A stretch of DNA of 62,082 bases, taken from NCBI GenBank assembly GCA_949841465.1, contig CATKZW010000011.1, positions 1 through 62,082 on the forward strand, written 5' to 3'. Position numbers and translations under genes: made by a program. The notes under the pieces were generated by a model that saw only the letters and a list, made by a program, of their open reading frames with translations, was not told the DNA's origin and ran no database searches. The DNA is from an uncultured Oscillospiraceae bacterium. Its GTDB lineage: Bacteria > Bacillota > Clostridia > Oscillospirales > Oscillospiraceae. This document shows positions 1 through 9,834 of the stretch, one piece after another. The number at the start of each line of letters is the position of its first letter. Position 1 is the first letter of the stretch.

Positions 1-280
1 CGATGTTGGCCGGGGAGCGGTCCGTCATGGCCTTCATGGTGCTCATGACCTCAGAGGAGGCCTTGGCCACGGGGCCCAAACCCTTAGGCGGCTCCCCCCG
101 CTCGTGGAGCATGGCCCCGGCGGCGTTTTGCAGCCGCTCATACTCGGTGAGCTGGCTGGTCAGGGCGCTGGTCAGCTTGGGCTCCTCGGTGTATTTCAGC
201 ACCGACTGGATGCCCTCCCGGCCCATCTCGGCGGTCTGGTAGATGTGGTTGAGCAGTTGATTTTCGCTGAGCAATGTCAT
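1..280 (-). CDS. Hypothetical protein, 3' part outside the window
   Basis: A reading frame on the minus strand begins with ATG at 280 and runs off the left edge after about 93 codons. The start MTLLSENQLL follows a GGCGAGG ribosome site that lies very close to the ATG. The visible part is mostly helical and charged, without membrane segments or a signal peptide. It resembles small soluble four-helix proteins common in Clostridia, but I cannot name a family with confidence. It is transcribed away from the antiporter gene, which ends 58 bases upstream of its start on the same strand, so the two could share a transcript. Confidence 0.6.
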   Translation of the reverse strand, partial: MTLLSENQLLNHIYQTAEMGREGIQSVLKYTEEPKLTSALTSQLTEYERLQNAAGAMLHERGEPPKGLGPVAKASSEVMSTMKAMTDRSPANI

Positions 281-338
281 CACCTCGCCTTTAGTATGCC
301 CGAAATACCGCGGGCAAACCGTGAAAGGCGGCGTGGGA

Positions 339-1628
339 TTACTTGTCCAGCCGGATGGGTGCGGGCGCCTCGTTTTTTTTCCTGGCGCTGGTCTTGCCCT
401 CCTCGCGAATCTCACCGGCGGCCACCAGCGAACGCTTGGTCAGCGCCGGGCCCACCAGCTCGTACACCAGCACGGAAAACAGCACTACGTTGCGCACCAC
501 CGCGCCGCCCGACAGCTGCTGGGCAGTGAGCGCCATGCCCAGCGCCACGCCGGCCTGGGGCAGCAGGGTGATGCCCAGGTGCTTTTTGATGTTGTCGCTG
601 CAGCCGGTGAGGGCGCAGCTGGCATAAGAACCCGCATACTTGCCCAGAGAACGGAACAGGATATACACCGCGCCGATGAGCAGCACCAGGGGGTTGGCCA
701 GGACGTCCAGGTCCAGCTCCGCGCCGCTGAGCACAAAGAACAGCACAAACAGCGGGGTGGTCCAGCCGTCCACACGGGCCATGAGCTCCTCGGAAAAGTC
801 GCAAATATTGCAGAACAGAGTTCCCGTCATCATGCACACCAGAAGCAGGCTGAAGCTGCAATGAATTGCGCCCACATCGAACTCCACCATGGACAGGCCC
901 ACTGTGAGCAGCACAAAGCCGATGGAAATGGACAGGCGCTTGCTCCGGGAGTGGAAGAACTTCTCCACCCAGTACAGCACCCAGCCCGCCGCCGCGCCCA
1001 GCAGCAGGGACAGCACGATCTCCACTACCGGCTCCACCAGCACGGTGATGATGCTGACCGCCCCGCTCTCCAATGCGTGGGCCACGCCGAAGGAGGCGGA
1101 GAACAGCACCAGCCCCACCGCGTCGTCAATGGCCACCACCAGCAGCAGCAGGCGGGTCAGCGGGCCGTCGGCCTTGTACTGCCGGACCACCATCAGCGTG
1201 GCGGCGGGGGCGGTGGCGGCGGCGATGGCGCCCAGGGTGATGGCGGAGGAGACGGAGATGAGCTCCGGGTTAATCAGGTGCAGCGCCACCAGGGCCGCGT
1301 CCACCAGGGCGGTGGTAACGACCGCCTGGAGTATGCCCACCGTGATGGCCTGCCTGCCCATGCTCCTGAGCTGGTCCAGACGGAACTCATTGCCGATGGT
1401 GAAGGCAATGAAGCCCAGAGCCACCTGGGAGATGATGTTCAGCTCGTCCACCGCCGCCGTGGTGGCGAACCCCAGGTGGGAGAAGCCCAGCGCGCCCAGG
1501 CAGTAGGGCCCCAGCAGCAGGCCGGTGACCAGATAGGCGGTGACGGCAGGGAGGTTGAGCCGCTTGGCCAGGCGGGACATGAGCAGGCCGCCCACCAGGG
1601 AAAAGGACAATTGCAGGAGTATTTGCAT
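339..1628 (-). CDS. Cation:proton antiporter, CPA2/Kef-type membrane domain
   Basis: A 429-residue integral membrane protein with about eleven to thirteen hydrophobic segments over nearly its whole length. The opening (RLAKRLNLPAVTAYLVTGLLLG) and the repeated glycine-rich helices fit the Na_H_Exchanger fold of the CPA2 family, which swaps K+ or Na+ for protons across the cytoplasmic membrane. There is no C-terminal RCK/TrkA nucleotide-binding domain as in full-length KefB/KefC (about 600 residues); the C-terminus is a short basic tail. The start is ATG at 1628, preceded by GAGG nine bases upstream. An in-frame TTG at 1643 gives a longer frame but would place the ribosome site inside the gene. 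The ion is not predictable. Confidence 0.85.
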   Translation of the reverse strand: MQILLQLSFSLVGGLLMSRLAKRLNLPAVTAYLVTGLLLGPYCLGALGFSHLGFATTAAVDELNIISQVALGFIAFTIGNEFRLDQLRSMGRQAITVGILQAVVTTALVDAALVALHLINPELISVSSAITLGAIAAATAPAATLMVVRQYKADGPLTRLLLLVVAIDDAVGLVLFSASFGVAHALESGAVSIITVLVEPVVEIVLSLLLGAAAGWVLYWVEKFFHSRSKRLSISIGFVLLTVGLSMVEFDVGAIHCSFSLLLVCMMTGTLFCNICDFSEELMARVDGWTTPLFVLFFVLSGAELDLDVLANPLVLLIGAVYILFRSLGKYAGSYASCALTGCSDNIKKHLGITLLPQAGVALGMALTAQQLSGGAVVRNVVLFSVLVYELVGPALTKRSLVAAGEIREEGKTSARKKNEAPAPIRLDK

Positions 1629-1693
1629 AACGGGATACCTCAAATTTTCCAGGGAAGCCGGGCGGGCCGGCGGGGTCCCCTAAACTCTGTACG

Positions 1694-1721
1694 GGAGGGG
1701 CGCCGATCCCGACGCCCCTCC
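1694..1721. other. Perfect 9-bp hairpin in the antiporter-uvrB gap
   Basis: GGAGGGGCG (1694-1702) and CGCCCCTCC (1713-1721) form a perfect 9-bp stem with a 10-base loop. No T run follows on either strand, so it is not an ordinary intrinsic terminator. The rest of the 383-base gap 1629-2011 holds no convincing gene; it contains the two uvrB promoters annotated separately. Confidence 0.4.
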
Positions 1722-1872
1722 ATGAACGTGGTTTATGATAACACCTCGCGGCGGGAGATACAAGCGCTCTTCGTGAAAAAAACAGAGAAAAAGCCCCTTC
1801 AATCCCGGCAGACTTTTGGCGGATTGCGCGGTTGGGCCTTTTTGCCGCGCATTTTTGCCCGGCAAAAACGCC

Positions 1873-1901
1873 TTGCCGTCCCCACCTGCCTATGATATAA
1901 T
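1873..1901 (+). promoter_or_regulatory. uvrB distal promoter (sigma-A)
   Basis: TTGCCG at 1873-1878, a 17-base spacer, and a perfect TATAAT at 1896-1901, about 110 bases upstream of uvrB. Confidence 0.6.
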
Positions 1902-1944
1902 GGTATGCTCCATTTGCAACCCGAATATTTGTCCAAAAATAGGG

Positions 1945-1973
1945 TTGACAGATTAAAACGTCCGTTCTATGAT
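1945..1973 (+). promoter_or_regulatory. uvrB proximal promoter with LexA-like box
   Basis: TTGACA at 1945-1950, a 17-base spacer, and TATGAT at 1968-1973: a near-consensus sigma-A promoter 39 bases before the uvrB start. The spacer holds AAAC-GTCC-GTTC at 1956-1967, which matches seven of the eight fixed bases of the Gram-positive SOS box GAAC-N4-GTTC. A repressor bound there would block this promoter. uvrB is a known LexA target in Firmicutes, so SOS control is the likely reading. Confidence 0.7.
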
Positions 1974-2011
1974 AGTGACAGGCTTTTGAAACACTTGCGG
2001 GAGGTCAGACC

Positions 2012-3982
<1,971 letters not shown>

Positions 3983-3983
3983 C

Positions 3984-4238
3984 CTATTCCCGCCGCCCCT
4001 CCACAAGGCCGGCGCACAGCATGAAGCCGACCTTTACCCCGCGGTCAAAGGCAAGGGCGCCCCAGTTGAGCTTCAAGCTTCCGATGTAATCCTCCGCTGC
4101 CAGGCAATCGCCGGGGGACAGCTTCTTTTCCGCATCCAGCCACGCTTTCTTCATGGTATGGTGGGCGGGATCGAGAAGGGCTTCGTCCATCCCCGGCTCC
4201 GCGTACCGCTCGTAGAGCCATTCATAGAATTCGTTCAT
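3984..4238 (-). CDS. Small acidic helical protein paired with an XRE regulator
   Basis: An 84-residue hypothetical protein, divergently transcribed from the XRE regulator at 4321 and ending one base after uvrB on the opposite strand. It has no signal peptide or membrane helix. It is predicted mostly helical, with aromatic residues at the start (MNEFYEWLYERY) and a C-terminal FDRGVKVGFML segment. The layout recalls the DUF6809-type small proteins found beside XRE regulators in Clostridia, and the protein at 54336 has a similar end (FEAGFRVALAL). The family link is inference. A GGGGGGGAG ribosome site precedes the ATG at 4238, and a strong promoter with a palindromic operator lies at 4272-4301. 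Function unknown. Confidence 0.7.
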   Translation of the reverse strand: MNEFYEWLYERYAEPGMDEALLDPAHHTMKKAWLDAEKKLSPGDCLAAEDYIGSLKLNWGALAFDRGVKVGFMLCAGLVEGRRE

Positions 4239-4271
4239 CTATACTCCCCCCCAATCTTTATGATATCACTT

Positions 4272-4301
4272 ATTATAGCACGACTTATTATGTCGTGTCA
4301 A
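4272..4301 (-). promoter_or_regulatory. Promoter with palindromic operator for the small protein at 3984
   Basis: On the minus strand, TTGACA (4301-4296), an 18-base spacer and TATAAT (4277-4272) form a near-perfect promoter. Between the two boxes lies the palindrome CACGAC-ttattat-GTCGTG (4279-4297). The same stretch holds a direct repeat ACTTATTAT at 4268-4276 and 4283-4291, spaced 15 bases. The divergent XRE regulator is the obvious binding protein, though that is inference. Confidence 0.65.
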
Positions 4302-4320
4302 GTAATAGGAGCAATTATTT

Positions 4321-4542
4321 ATGGAATATAGCTTAAATTTGTTCGGCAAGCGCCTGCAAACACTACGCAAAGAAAAAAAGCTGAAGCAAAAAGAGATGGC
4401 CGAATTATTGCAATGCACAGAACGCCATTATCAAAGACTGGAATATGGCAAAACCAATGTTACAGCAACCACCCTCATGTTCCTCTGCGATTATTTCAAC
4501 GTCTCCGCCGACTATCTCCTGGGGCGGACCGACGAACCATAA
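4321..4542 (+). CDS. XRE-family transcriptional regulator (Cro/CI-type HTH)
   Basis: A 73-residue single-domain DNA-binding protein. Residues 8-70 form an HTH_3 fold: LRKEKKLKQKEMAELLQCTE is the helix-turn-helix core, and the end FNVSADYLLGRTDEP is typical of the family. AGGAG lies ten bases before the ATG. The gene is lower in G+C than its surroundings, which suggests recent arrival or weak codon selection. It is divergent from the small protein at 3984, and the shared 82-base gap holds a palindrome inside that gene's promoter. It probably represses its neighbour and perhaps itself. A related pair in the same arrangement lies at 54020-54590. Confidence 0.9.
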   Translation: MEYSLNLFGKRLQTLRKEKKLKQKEMAELLQCTERHYQRLEYGKTNVTATTLMFLCDYFNVSADYLLGRTDEP

Positions 4543-4579
4543 TCAAATCATGCGGATCTTACTGCGGAGGGATAGAGAG

Positions 4580-5518
4580 ATGACCGAACAGTCCAAAAAA
4601 ATCCTGGCCGAGATGCAGGTGCGCAAGTCCCGGAGGCAGAAGGAGGCCTTCCGCGCCTGGCTGTGCGGTGAGCTGGAGGCGGCGGGGTACGCGCCCAGGG
4701 TCGAAAAGGGCTTCGCCGCCCGGAACGTGGTGGCGGGCGACCCGGATAAGGCGGAGGTCCTGCTCACCGCCCACTACGACACCCAGCCCGTGCTGCCCAT
4801 ACCCAACCTCATCACGCCCCGCAACCCGTTTTTCTTTGTGCTCTACCAGCTGCTTATCGTGCTGCCGCTGTTTGTCGTGGTGACCGCAGTGGAGGGCGCG
4901 CTGATCTCCTTTGCGCCGAAGGAGGCGCTGTGGTGGCTGATGCCGCTGGCCTCCATGAGCCTGTGCGCGTTCTCCATCTGGTGGATTCTGGACGGCAGGG
5001 CCAACCGGCACACCGCCAACGACAACACCAGCGGCGTGCTCACCCTGGCGGAAACCGCCCTGGCCCTGCCCCCCGAGCACCGGGAGCGGGTGTGCTTCGT
5101 GTTTTTCGACAACGAGGAGAAGGGGATGTTCGGCTCCGCCGCCTTCGCGGACAGGCACAAAAACGTGAAGAAAAACACCATCGTCCTCAACTTCGACTGT
5201 GTGGGCGACGGCGATTCCATCCAATTCCTCCCCCAGCGGAAGCTGAAACGGGACGAGGCCGCTTTGACCCGCATCGAGGCCGCCTTTCTCCCAACGGAGG
5301 CCAAGGACGTGCAGGTGGTGCGGGGGTTCAGCCTGTACCCCTCCGACAACGCCAACTTCAAGCGGGGCGTGGGCGTGTGCGCACTAAAGCACAGGCCCGT
5401 CGTCGGCTACTACATGGACCGCATCCACACCAGCCGCGACACCGTGCTGGACGAGGCCAACATCGCCCTGCTGCGGGACGGGGCCCTGCGGTACATCGCC
5501 GCACTGGACGAAACGTGA
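4580..5518 (+). CDS. M28-family metallopeptidase with two membrane segments
   Basis: A 312-residue zinc aminopeptidase-type protein. Metal-ligand motifs in order are HYDTQ (His and Asp), NDNTSGV (bridging Asp), DNEEKG (catalytic Glu and ligand Glu), NFDCVGDGD (Asp) and the late HTSRDT (His), which is the M28 pattern. Two hydrophobic stretches, around NPFFFVLYQLLIVLPLFVVV and ALWWLMPLASMSLCAFSIWW, sit between the first and second ligand motifs and would anchor the enzyme in the membrane. The start at 4580 follows GGAGG; the frame extends upstream to 4445 but overlaps the XRE gene. A gene for an MmcQ/YjbR protein follows 15 bases downstream. Substrate unknown. Confidence 0.85.
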   Translation: MTEQSKKILAEMQVRKSRRQKEAFRAWLCGELEAAGYAPRVEKGFAARNVVAGDPDKAEVLLTAHYDTQPVLPIPNLITPRNPFFFVLYQLLIVLPLFVVVTAVEGALISFAPKEALWWLMPLASMSLCAFSIWWILDGRANRHTANDNTSGVLTLAETALALPPEHRERVCFVFFDNEEKGMFGSAAFADRHKNVKKNTIVLNFDCVGDGDSIQFLPQRKLKRDEAALTRIEAAFLPTEAKDVQVVRGFSLYPSDNANFKRGVGVCALKHRPVVGYYMDRIHTSRDTVLDEANIALLRDGALRYIAALDET

Positions 5519-5533
5519 TAAGGAGGAGAACCT

Positions 5534-5917
5534 ATGAAGTACCAATGGCTGGACGAATACCTGCTGGACAAGCCCGGCGCGGAGAAGGATTTCAAAATCG
5601 AGTGGGGCTGGCACCGCTACATGGTGCGGGGCAAGCTGTTCGCCGCGGTGTGCTCCCCCCGGGGGATGAAGGACGAGCGGTACAACGGCCACGACCTGGT
5701 GAATTTGAAGTGCGACCCCCGGCTGGCGGAGGCGTTCCAGGAGCAGTACCCCGAGATTCTGCCCGGCTTCTACTGCGACAAAAAGCTGTGGATCGCCGCC
5801 CTGCTGGACGGGGACCTGCCCGACGGCGTGCTGAAGGACCTGTGCGACATGTCCTACGAGCTGGTGGCGTCCAAGCTGCCCAAGTACGTCCAGCGGGAGC
5901 TGGCGGGCGAGGGGTGA
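5534..5917 (+). CDS. MmcQ/YjbR family protein
   Basis: A 127-residue cytoplasmic protein of the MmcQ/YjbR family (CyaY-like fold, often called DNA-binding on structural grounds). It shows the usual features: an early KIEWGWHRYMVRGKLFAAV strand pair, a central LVNLKCDPRLAEAF segment, PGFYCDKKLWIAALLDG, and a C-terminal helix with YELVASKLPK. Length is normal for the family. AAGGAGGAG lies eight bases before the ATG, and it is probably cotranscribed with the M28 peptidase 15 bases upstream. The biochemical role of the family is not settled. Confidence 0.85.
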   Translation: MKYQWLDEYLLDKPGAEKDFKIEWGWHRYMVRGKLFAAVCSPRGMKDERYNGHDLVNLKCDPRLAEAFQEQYPEILPGFYCDKKLWIAALLDGDLPDGVLKDLCDMSYELVASKLPKYVQRELAGEG

Positions 5918-5981
5918 GCCGTCCAGGCCAGCGCCCCGCTTATTTTGGCGAAATTCCGGGGAAATCCGTCAAAAATGGGGG

Positions 5982-6010
5982 TTGACATTAAAAATATGTT
6001 TCTTTATTCT
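5982..6010 (+). promoter_or_regulatory. uvrA promoter
   Basis: TTGACA at 5982-5987, a 17-base spacer and TATTCT at 6005-6010, 43 bases before the uvrA start. The spacer contains AAAA-ATAT-GTTT (5990-6001), only five of eight matches to GAAC-N4-GTTC, so LexA control here is doubtful from sequence alone. Confidence 0.7.
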
Positions 6011-6053
6011 ATAGCTCAGGTTCAAATTCAACAGAGATTAAGGAGAAACGCCC

Positions 6054-8882
6054 ATGCAGGATAAGATCGTCATCAAAGGCGCACGCGAAAACAACCTGAA
6101 AAACATCGACGTCACCATCCCCCGGGACAAGCTGGTGGTGCTCACAGGGCTGTCCGGGTCGGGGAAGTCCTCCCTGGCCTTTGAGACGCTGTACGCCGAG
6201 GGCCAGCGGCGGTACGTGGAGTCCCTGTCCTCCTACGCCCGGATGTTCCTGGGCCAGATGGAAAAGCCGGATGTGGACTACATTGAGGGCCTGTCCCCCG
6301 CCATCTCCATCGACCAGAAGACCACCTCCAAAAACCCCCGGTCCACCGTGGGCACGGTGACGGAAATCTATGACTACCTGCGCCTGCTCTGGGCCCGGGT
6401 GGGCACCCCCCACTGCCCCAAGTGCGGCAAGGAGATCAAGCAGCAGACCATCGACCAGATCATCGACCAGGTGATGACCCTTCCCGAGGCCACCCGCATC
6501 CAGGTGCTGGCCCCCGTGATCCGGGGCAAGAAGGGCGAACACGTCAAGGTGCTTGAGGACGCGCGGAAGTCCGGCTATGTCCGGGTGCGGGCGGACGGCT
6601 CCCTGTACGACCTGACCGAGGAGATCAAGCTGGACAAGAACCGCAAGCACTCCATCGAGATCGTGGTGGACCGGCTGGTGATCCGGGAGGACATCACCCG
6701 GCGGCTCACCGACAGCGTGGAGGTCGCCTCCAACCTGTCCGGCGGCATCATCATCATCAACGTCCTGGGGGACGAGGAGCGGGATATCCTGTTCTCCCAG
6801 AACTACGCCTGCGAGGACTGCGGCGTGTCCATCGACGAGCTGACCCCCCGGATGTTCTCCTTCAACAACCCCTTCGGTGCCTGCCCCACCTGCACCGGTC
6901 TTGGCAACCAGCTGAAGGTGTCCCCTGAGCTCATCATCCCCAACCGCTCCCTGTCCATCCTGGAGGGGGCCATCACCGCCTCCGGCTGGAACCACATCAA
7001 GTCGGACGGCATCTCCCGGATGTACTTCGACGCGCTGGCCAAAAAGTACCGCTTCAAGCTCACCGACCCGGTGGAAAAGCTGTCCGACCAGGTGATGGAC
7101 ATCATCCTCTATGGCACCAAGGGGGAAAAGCTCACCCTGAACTACGACCAGCCCCGGGGCAAGGGTACGCTGTACCAGCCCTTCGAGGGCATCGTCAACA
7201 ACCTGGAGCGCCGCTACCGGGAGACCCAGTCCGATGCCATGAAGCGGGAAATCGAGGAGTGCATGACCGAGTGCCCCTGCCCCGCCTGCCAGGGGCGGCG
7301 GCTCAAGCAGGAGGCGCTGGCGGTCACCGTGGGGGGCGTCTCCATCCACGACTTCTGCGAGAAGCCGGTGGACGAGGCCCTGGCCTTTCTGGACACCGTC
7401 ACCCTCACCGAGACCCAGGCCATGATCGCCGACCAGATTTTGAAGGAGATCCGCTCCCGGCTGGGCTTCCTGCGCTCGGTGGGCTTGCAGTACCTGACCC
7501 TCACCCGCCAGGCGGGCACCCTGTCCGGCGGCGAGAGCCAGCGCATCCGGCTGGCCACCCAGATCGGCTCCTCCCTGATGGGGGTGCTGTACATTCTGGA
7601 CGAGCCCTCCATCGGCCTGCACCAGCGGGACAACGACCTTCTGCTGGGCACGCTGAAGCATCTGCGGGATTTGGGGAATACTCTCATCGTGGTGGAGCAC
7701 GACGAGGACACCATGCGGGCGGCCGACTACATCGTGGACATCGGCCCCGGCGCGGGGGTGCACGGCGGCCAGGTGGTGGCCTGCGGCACCGCCCAGCAGG
7801 TCATGGACACCCCCGGCTCCATTACCGGCGACTACCTGGCAGGGCGGAAAAAGGTGCCCGTCCCCACAGAGCGGCGGGCAGGCAGCGGCCATATGCTCAC
7901 CGTCCGGGGGGCGGCGGAGAACAATCTGCGGCACATCGACGTGGACTTCCCCTTGGGGACGTTTATCGCCGTCACCGGCGTGTCCGGGTCGGGCAAGTCC
8001 TCCATGGTCAACGAAATCCTCTATAAACGGCTGGGCGCGGAGCTCAACCGCACCAAGGCCCGCCCCGGCAGGCACGACGGCATGGAGGGCATCGAGTACC
8101 TGGACAAGGTCATCGCCATCGACCAGTCCCCCATCGGCCGCACGCCCCGCTCCAACCCCGCCACCTACACCGGGCTGTTCAACGACATCCGGGAGCTGTT
8201 CGCCTCCACCCCGGACGCCAAGACCCGGGGCTACGGCCCGGGCCGGTTCTCCTTCAACGTCCGGGGCGGGCGGTGCGAGGCATGCTCCGGCGACGGCCTG
8301 CTGAAAATCGAGATGCACTTCCTCCCCGACATCTACGTCCCCTGTGAGGTGTGCAAGGGCAAGCGGTACAACCGTGAAACCCTGGAGGTGCGGTACAAGG
8401 GCAAGAACATCCACGAGGTGCTGGAGATGACGGTGGAGGAGGCCCTGCCCTTCTTCGAGAACCTGCCCAAGCTGTACAACCGGGTGAAGACCCTGAAAGA
8501 GGTGGGCCTGGGCTACGTAAAGCTGGGCCAGCCCTCCACTACCCTGTCCGGCGGCGAGGCCCAGCGGGTGAAGCTGGCCACCGAGCTGTCCAAGCAGTCC
8601 ACCGGCTCCACCATCTACATCCTGGACGAGCCGACCACGGGCCTGCACACCGCCGACGTCCACCAGCTGGTGGAGGTGCTCCAGCGGTTTGTGGACAAGG
8701 GCAACACGGTGGTGGTCATCGAGCACAACCTGGACGTGATCAAGACGGCGGACTATATCATTGACCTGGGCCCGGAGGGCGGCTCCGGCGGCGGCAGCGT
8801 GGTGTGCACCGGCACCCCCGAGGAGGTGGCCCGGCACCCCGAGAGCTACACGGGCAAATACCTGAAAGCAGTGCTGGAATAA
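6054..8882 (+). CDS. uvrA: Excinuclease ABC subunit A
   Basis: UvrA is the damage-sensing ABC-type ATPase of nucleotide excision repair; a dimer binds distorted DNA and loads UvrB. The 942-residue product is full length. Both ATPase halves are intact: Walker [10 protein letters not shown] near residue 31 and GVSGSGKSS near 645, and signature motifs LSGGESQR and LSGGEAQR, each followed by an ILDEP Walker B. Zinc-binding cysteine pairs appear as CEDCG and CPTCTG in the first half and CEACSGDG and CEVCKGK in the second. AAGGAG lies before the ATG at 6054. It has its own promoter, and the membrane gene at 8895 follows 12 bases after its stop. Confidence 0.98.
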   Translation: MQDKIVIKGARENNLKNIDVTIPRDKLVVLTGLSGSGKSSLAFETLYAEGQRRYVESLSSYARMFLGQMEKPDVDYIEGLSPAISIDQKTTSKNPRSTVGTVTEIYDYLRLLWARVGTPHCPKCGKEIKQQTIDQIIDQVMTLPEATRIQVLAPVIRGKKGEHVKVLEDARKSGYVRVRADGSLYDLTEEIKLDKNRKHSIEIVVDRLVIREDITRRLTDSVEVASNLSGGIIIINVLGDEERDILFSQNYACEDCGVSIDELTPRMFSFNNPFGACPTCTGLGNQLKVSPELIIPNRSLSILEGAITASGWNHIKSDGISRMYFDALAKKYRFKLTDPVEKLSDQVMDIILYGTKGEKLTLNYDQPRGKGTLYQPFEGIVNNLERRYRETQSDAMKREIEECMTECPCPACQGRRLKQEALAVTVGGVSIHDFCEKPVDEALAFLDTVTLTETQAMIADQILKEIRSRLGFLRSVGLQYLTLTRQAGTLSGGESQRIRLATQIGSSLMGVLYILDEPSIGLHQRDNDLLLGTLKHLRDLGNTLIVVEHDEDTMRAADYIVDIGPGAGVHGGQVVACGTAQQVMDTPGSITGDYLAGRKKVPVPTERRAGSGHMLTVRGAAENNLRHIDVDFPLGTFIAVTGVSGSGKSSMVNEILYKRLGAELNRTKARPGRHDGMEGIEYLDKVIAIDQSPIGRTPRSNPATYTGLFNDIRELFASTPDAKTRGYGPGRFSFNVRGGRCEACSGDGLLKIEMHFLPDIYVPCEVCKGKRYNRETLEVRYKGKNIHEVLEMTVEEALPFFENLPKLYNRVKTLKEVGLGYVKLGQPSTTLSGGEAQRVKLATELSKQSTGSTIYILDEPTTGLHTADVHQLVEVLQRFVDKGNTVVVIEHNLDVIKTADYIIDLGPEGGSGGGSVVCTGTPEEVARHPESYTGKYLKAVLE

Positions 8883-8894
8883 AAAGGAGCGCCT

Positions 8895-9380
8895 ATGGAA
8901 CTGATCCACTGGCTGAGCGACACCATGGCGGGGAAGTTTACCCTCACCGTGCTGGTGTCCATGATCCCGGTGGTGGAGCTGCGGGGGGGCATCCCAGCAG
9001 GGGTGGCCTTGGGGCTGCCGGTGTGGGCGGCGTTCATCGCCGCCGTCATGGGCAACCTCATCCCCGTCCCCTTTATCATCGTCTACATCCGGCGGATCTT
9101 CCAATGGATGCGTCGGAGAATTCCCAGGCTGAACAGCCTGGTGGACAAGCTGGAGCGCAAGGCCCATCTCAAGGGACAGAAGGTGACAAAATACAAGTAC
9201 CTGGGGCTGATGCTGTTTGTGGCCATCCCTCTGCCCGGCACCGGGGCGTGGACGGGGTCGCTGGCGGCGGCATTTCTGGACATGCCCCTGCGCAAGGCAA
9301 TTCCCTCGGTGATCGTGGGCGTGCTCATCGCAGGCATAGCCATCAGCATCGCGGCCTACGGCCTGACCAGTCTTTTCTGA
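8895..9380 (+). CDS. Small multidrug export family membrane protein (COG2426)
   Basis: A 161-residue membrane protein of the Sm_multidrug_ex family (PF06695). It opens with TLTVLVSMIPVVELRGGIPAG, the conserved VELRG(G/A)IP motif of the family. It has about four hydrophobic segments separated by a basic loop (RRIFQWMRRRIPRLNSLVDKLERKAH), and LFVAIPLPGTGAWTGSLAA with the PLPGTGAW box. AAAAAGGAG precedes the ATG, 12 bases after uvrA, so it is likely on the uvrA transcript. The family name rests on early predictions; the transported substrate is not established. Confidence 0.85.
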   Translation: MELIHWLSDTMAGKFTLTVLVSMIPVVELRGGIPAGVALGLPVWAAFIAAVMGNLIPVPFIIVYIRRIFQWMRRRIPRLNSLVDKLERKAHLKGQKVTKYKYLGLMLFVAIPLPGTGAWTGSLAAAFLDMPLRKAIPSVIVGVLIAGIAISIAAYGLTSLF

Positions 9381-9446
9381 CAATACCGGTGACCAAAATC
9401 CGATTTCCGCCATAGAATACCCCAGTTTGAAAGGGAGGCGGCGGAT

Positions 9447-9767
9447 ATGACGGAGCTTTTCCAATTTCTTGCGGTGCTGCTGGCGGCCTTCGGGCTGGTG
9501 AGCCTGGGGTGGCTGGCAGTGGGCTGGCTGCTGCTGCCGGGGGTGTGCCCCGTCCGGGCGGTGGTGGAGGCCCGCGGGCCGGGCGACGGCCTGGAGCAGA
9601 CCGTCAAGGCCCTGCTGTGGCTGCGGCGGACGGGCCTGTGGCGCGGGGCCATCGTCATCGACGACCACGGCCTGGACGAGGGGGGCGCGGCCCTGGCCCG
9701 GACACTGGCGGCCCAGCGGGGGGTCTATTTCACCGGGGACGACCCGGACCGCATCGGACCCGCGTAG
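9447..9767 (+). CDS. Hypothetical protein with one N-terminal membrane helix
   Basis: A 106-residue protein. Residues 5-33 form one long hydrophobic helix (FLAVLLAAFGLVSLGWLAVGWLLLPG). The rest is a small soluble domain with an IVIDDHGLDEGG segment and a predicted alpha/beta character. GGGAGG lies before the ATG. Similar short tail domains behind one membrane helix are common in Clostridia, and I do not recognise a named family. It lies 66 bases after the COG2426 gene. A strong hairpin (9773-9798) separates it from the peptidase gene. Confidence 0.65.
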   Translation: MTELFQFLAVLLAAFGLVSLGWLAVGWLLLPGVCPVRAVVEARGPGDGLEQTVKALLWLRRTGLWRGAIVIDDHGLDEGGAALARTLAAQRGVYFTGDDPDRIGPA

Positions 9768-9772
9768 CAAAA

Positions 9773-9798
9773 GCGGACGCGGCTTGGGCCGCGTCCGC
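9773..9798. other. Perfect 11-bp GC hairpin before the M32 peptidase gene
   Basis: GCGGACGCGGC (9773-9783), loop TTGG, and GCCGCGTCCGC (9788-9798) form a perfect stem. No T run follows on the plus strand (CCTGACCC), while on the minus strand TTTTGC follows. It may act as a weak terminator or RNA-stabilising stem between the genes at 9447 and 9835. Confidence 0.45.
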
Positions 9799-9834
9799 CC
9801 TGACCCAAATCACAAAGGAAACGAGGCATGCGAT

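Noticed and set aside
1680..1865. A 61-codon minus-strand frame upstream of uvrB
   Set aside because: No ribosome site, unlikely composition, and it spans a hairpin; no support as a gene.
5990..6001. Possible LexA box in the uvrA promoter
   Set aside because: Only five of eight fixed bases match in an A+T-rich spacer, which is expected by chance.
6009..9770. A 1253-codon open frame on the minus strand opposite uvrA and its neighbours
   Set aside because: It is the complement of G+C-rich coding sequence. Its product is an odd His/Gly/Val/Asp-rich string without domains, and uvrA on the other strand is certain.
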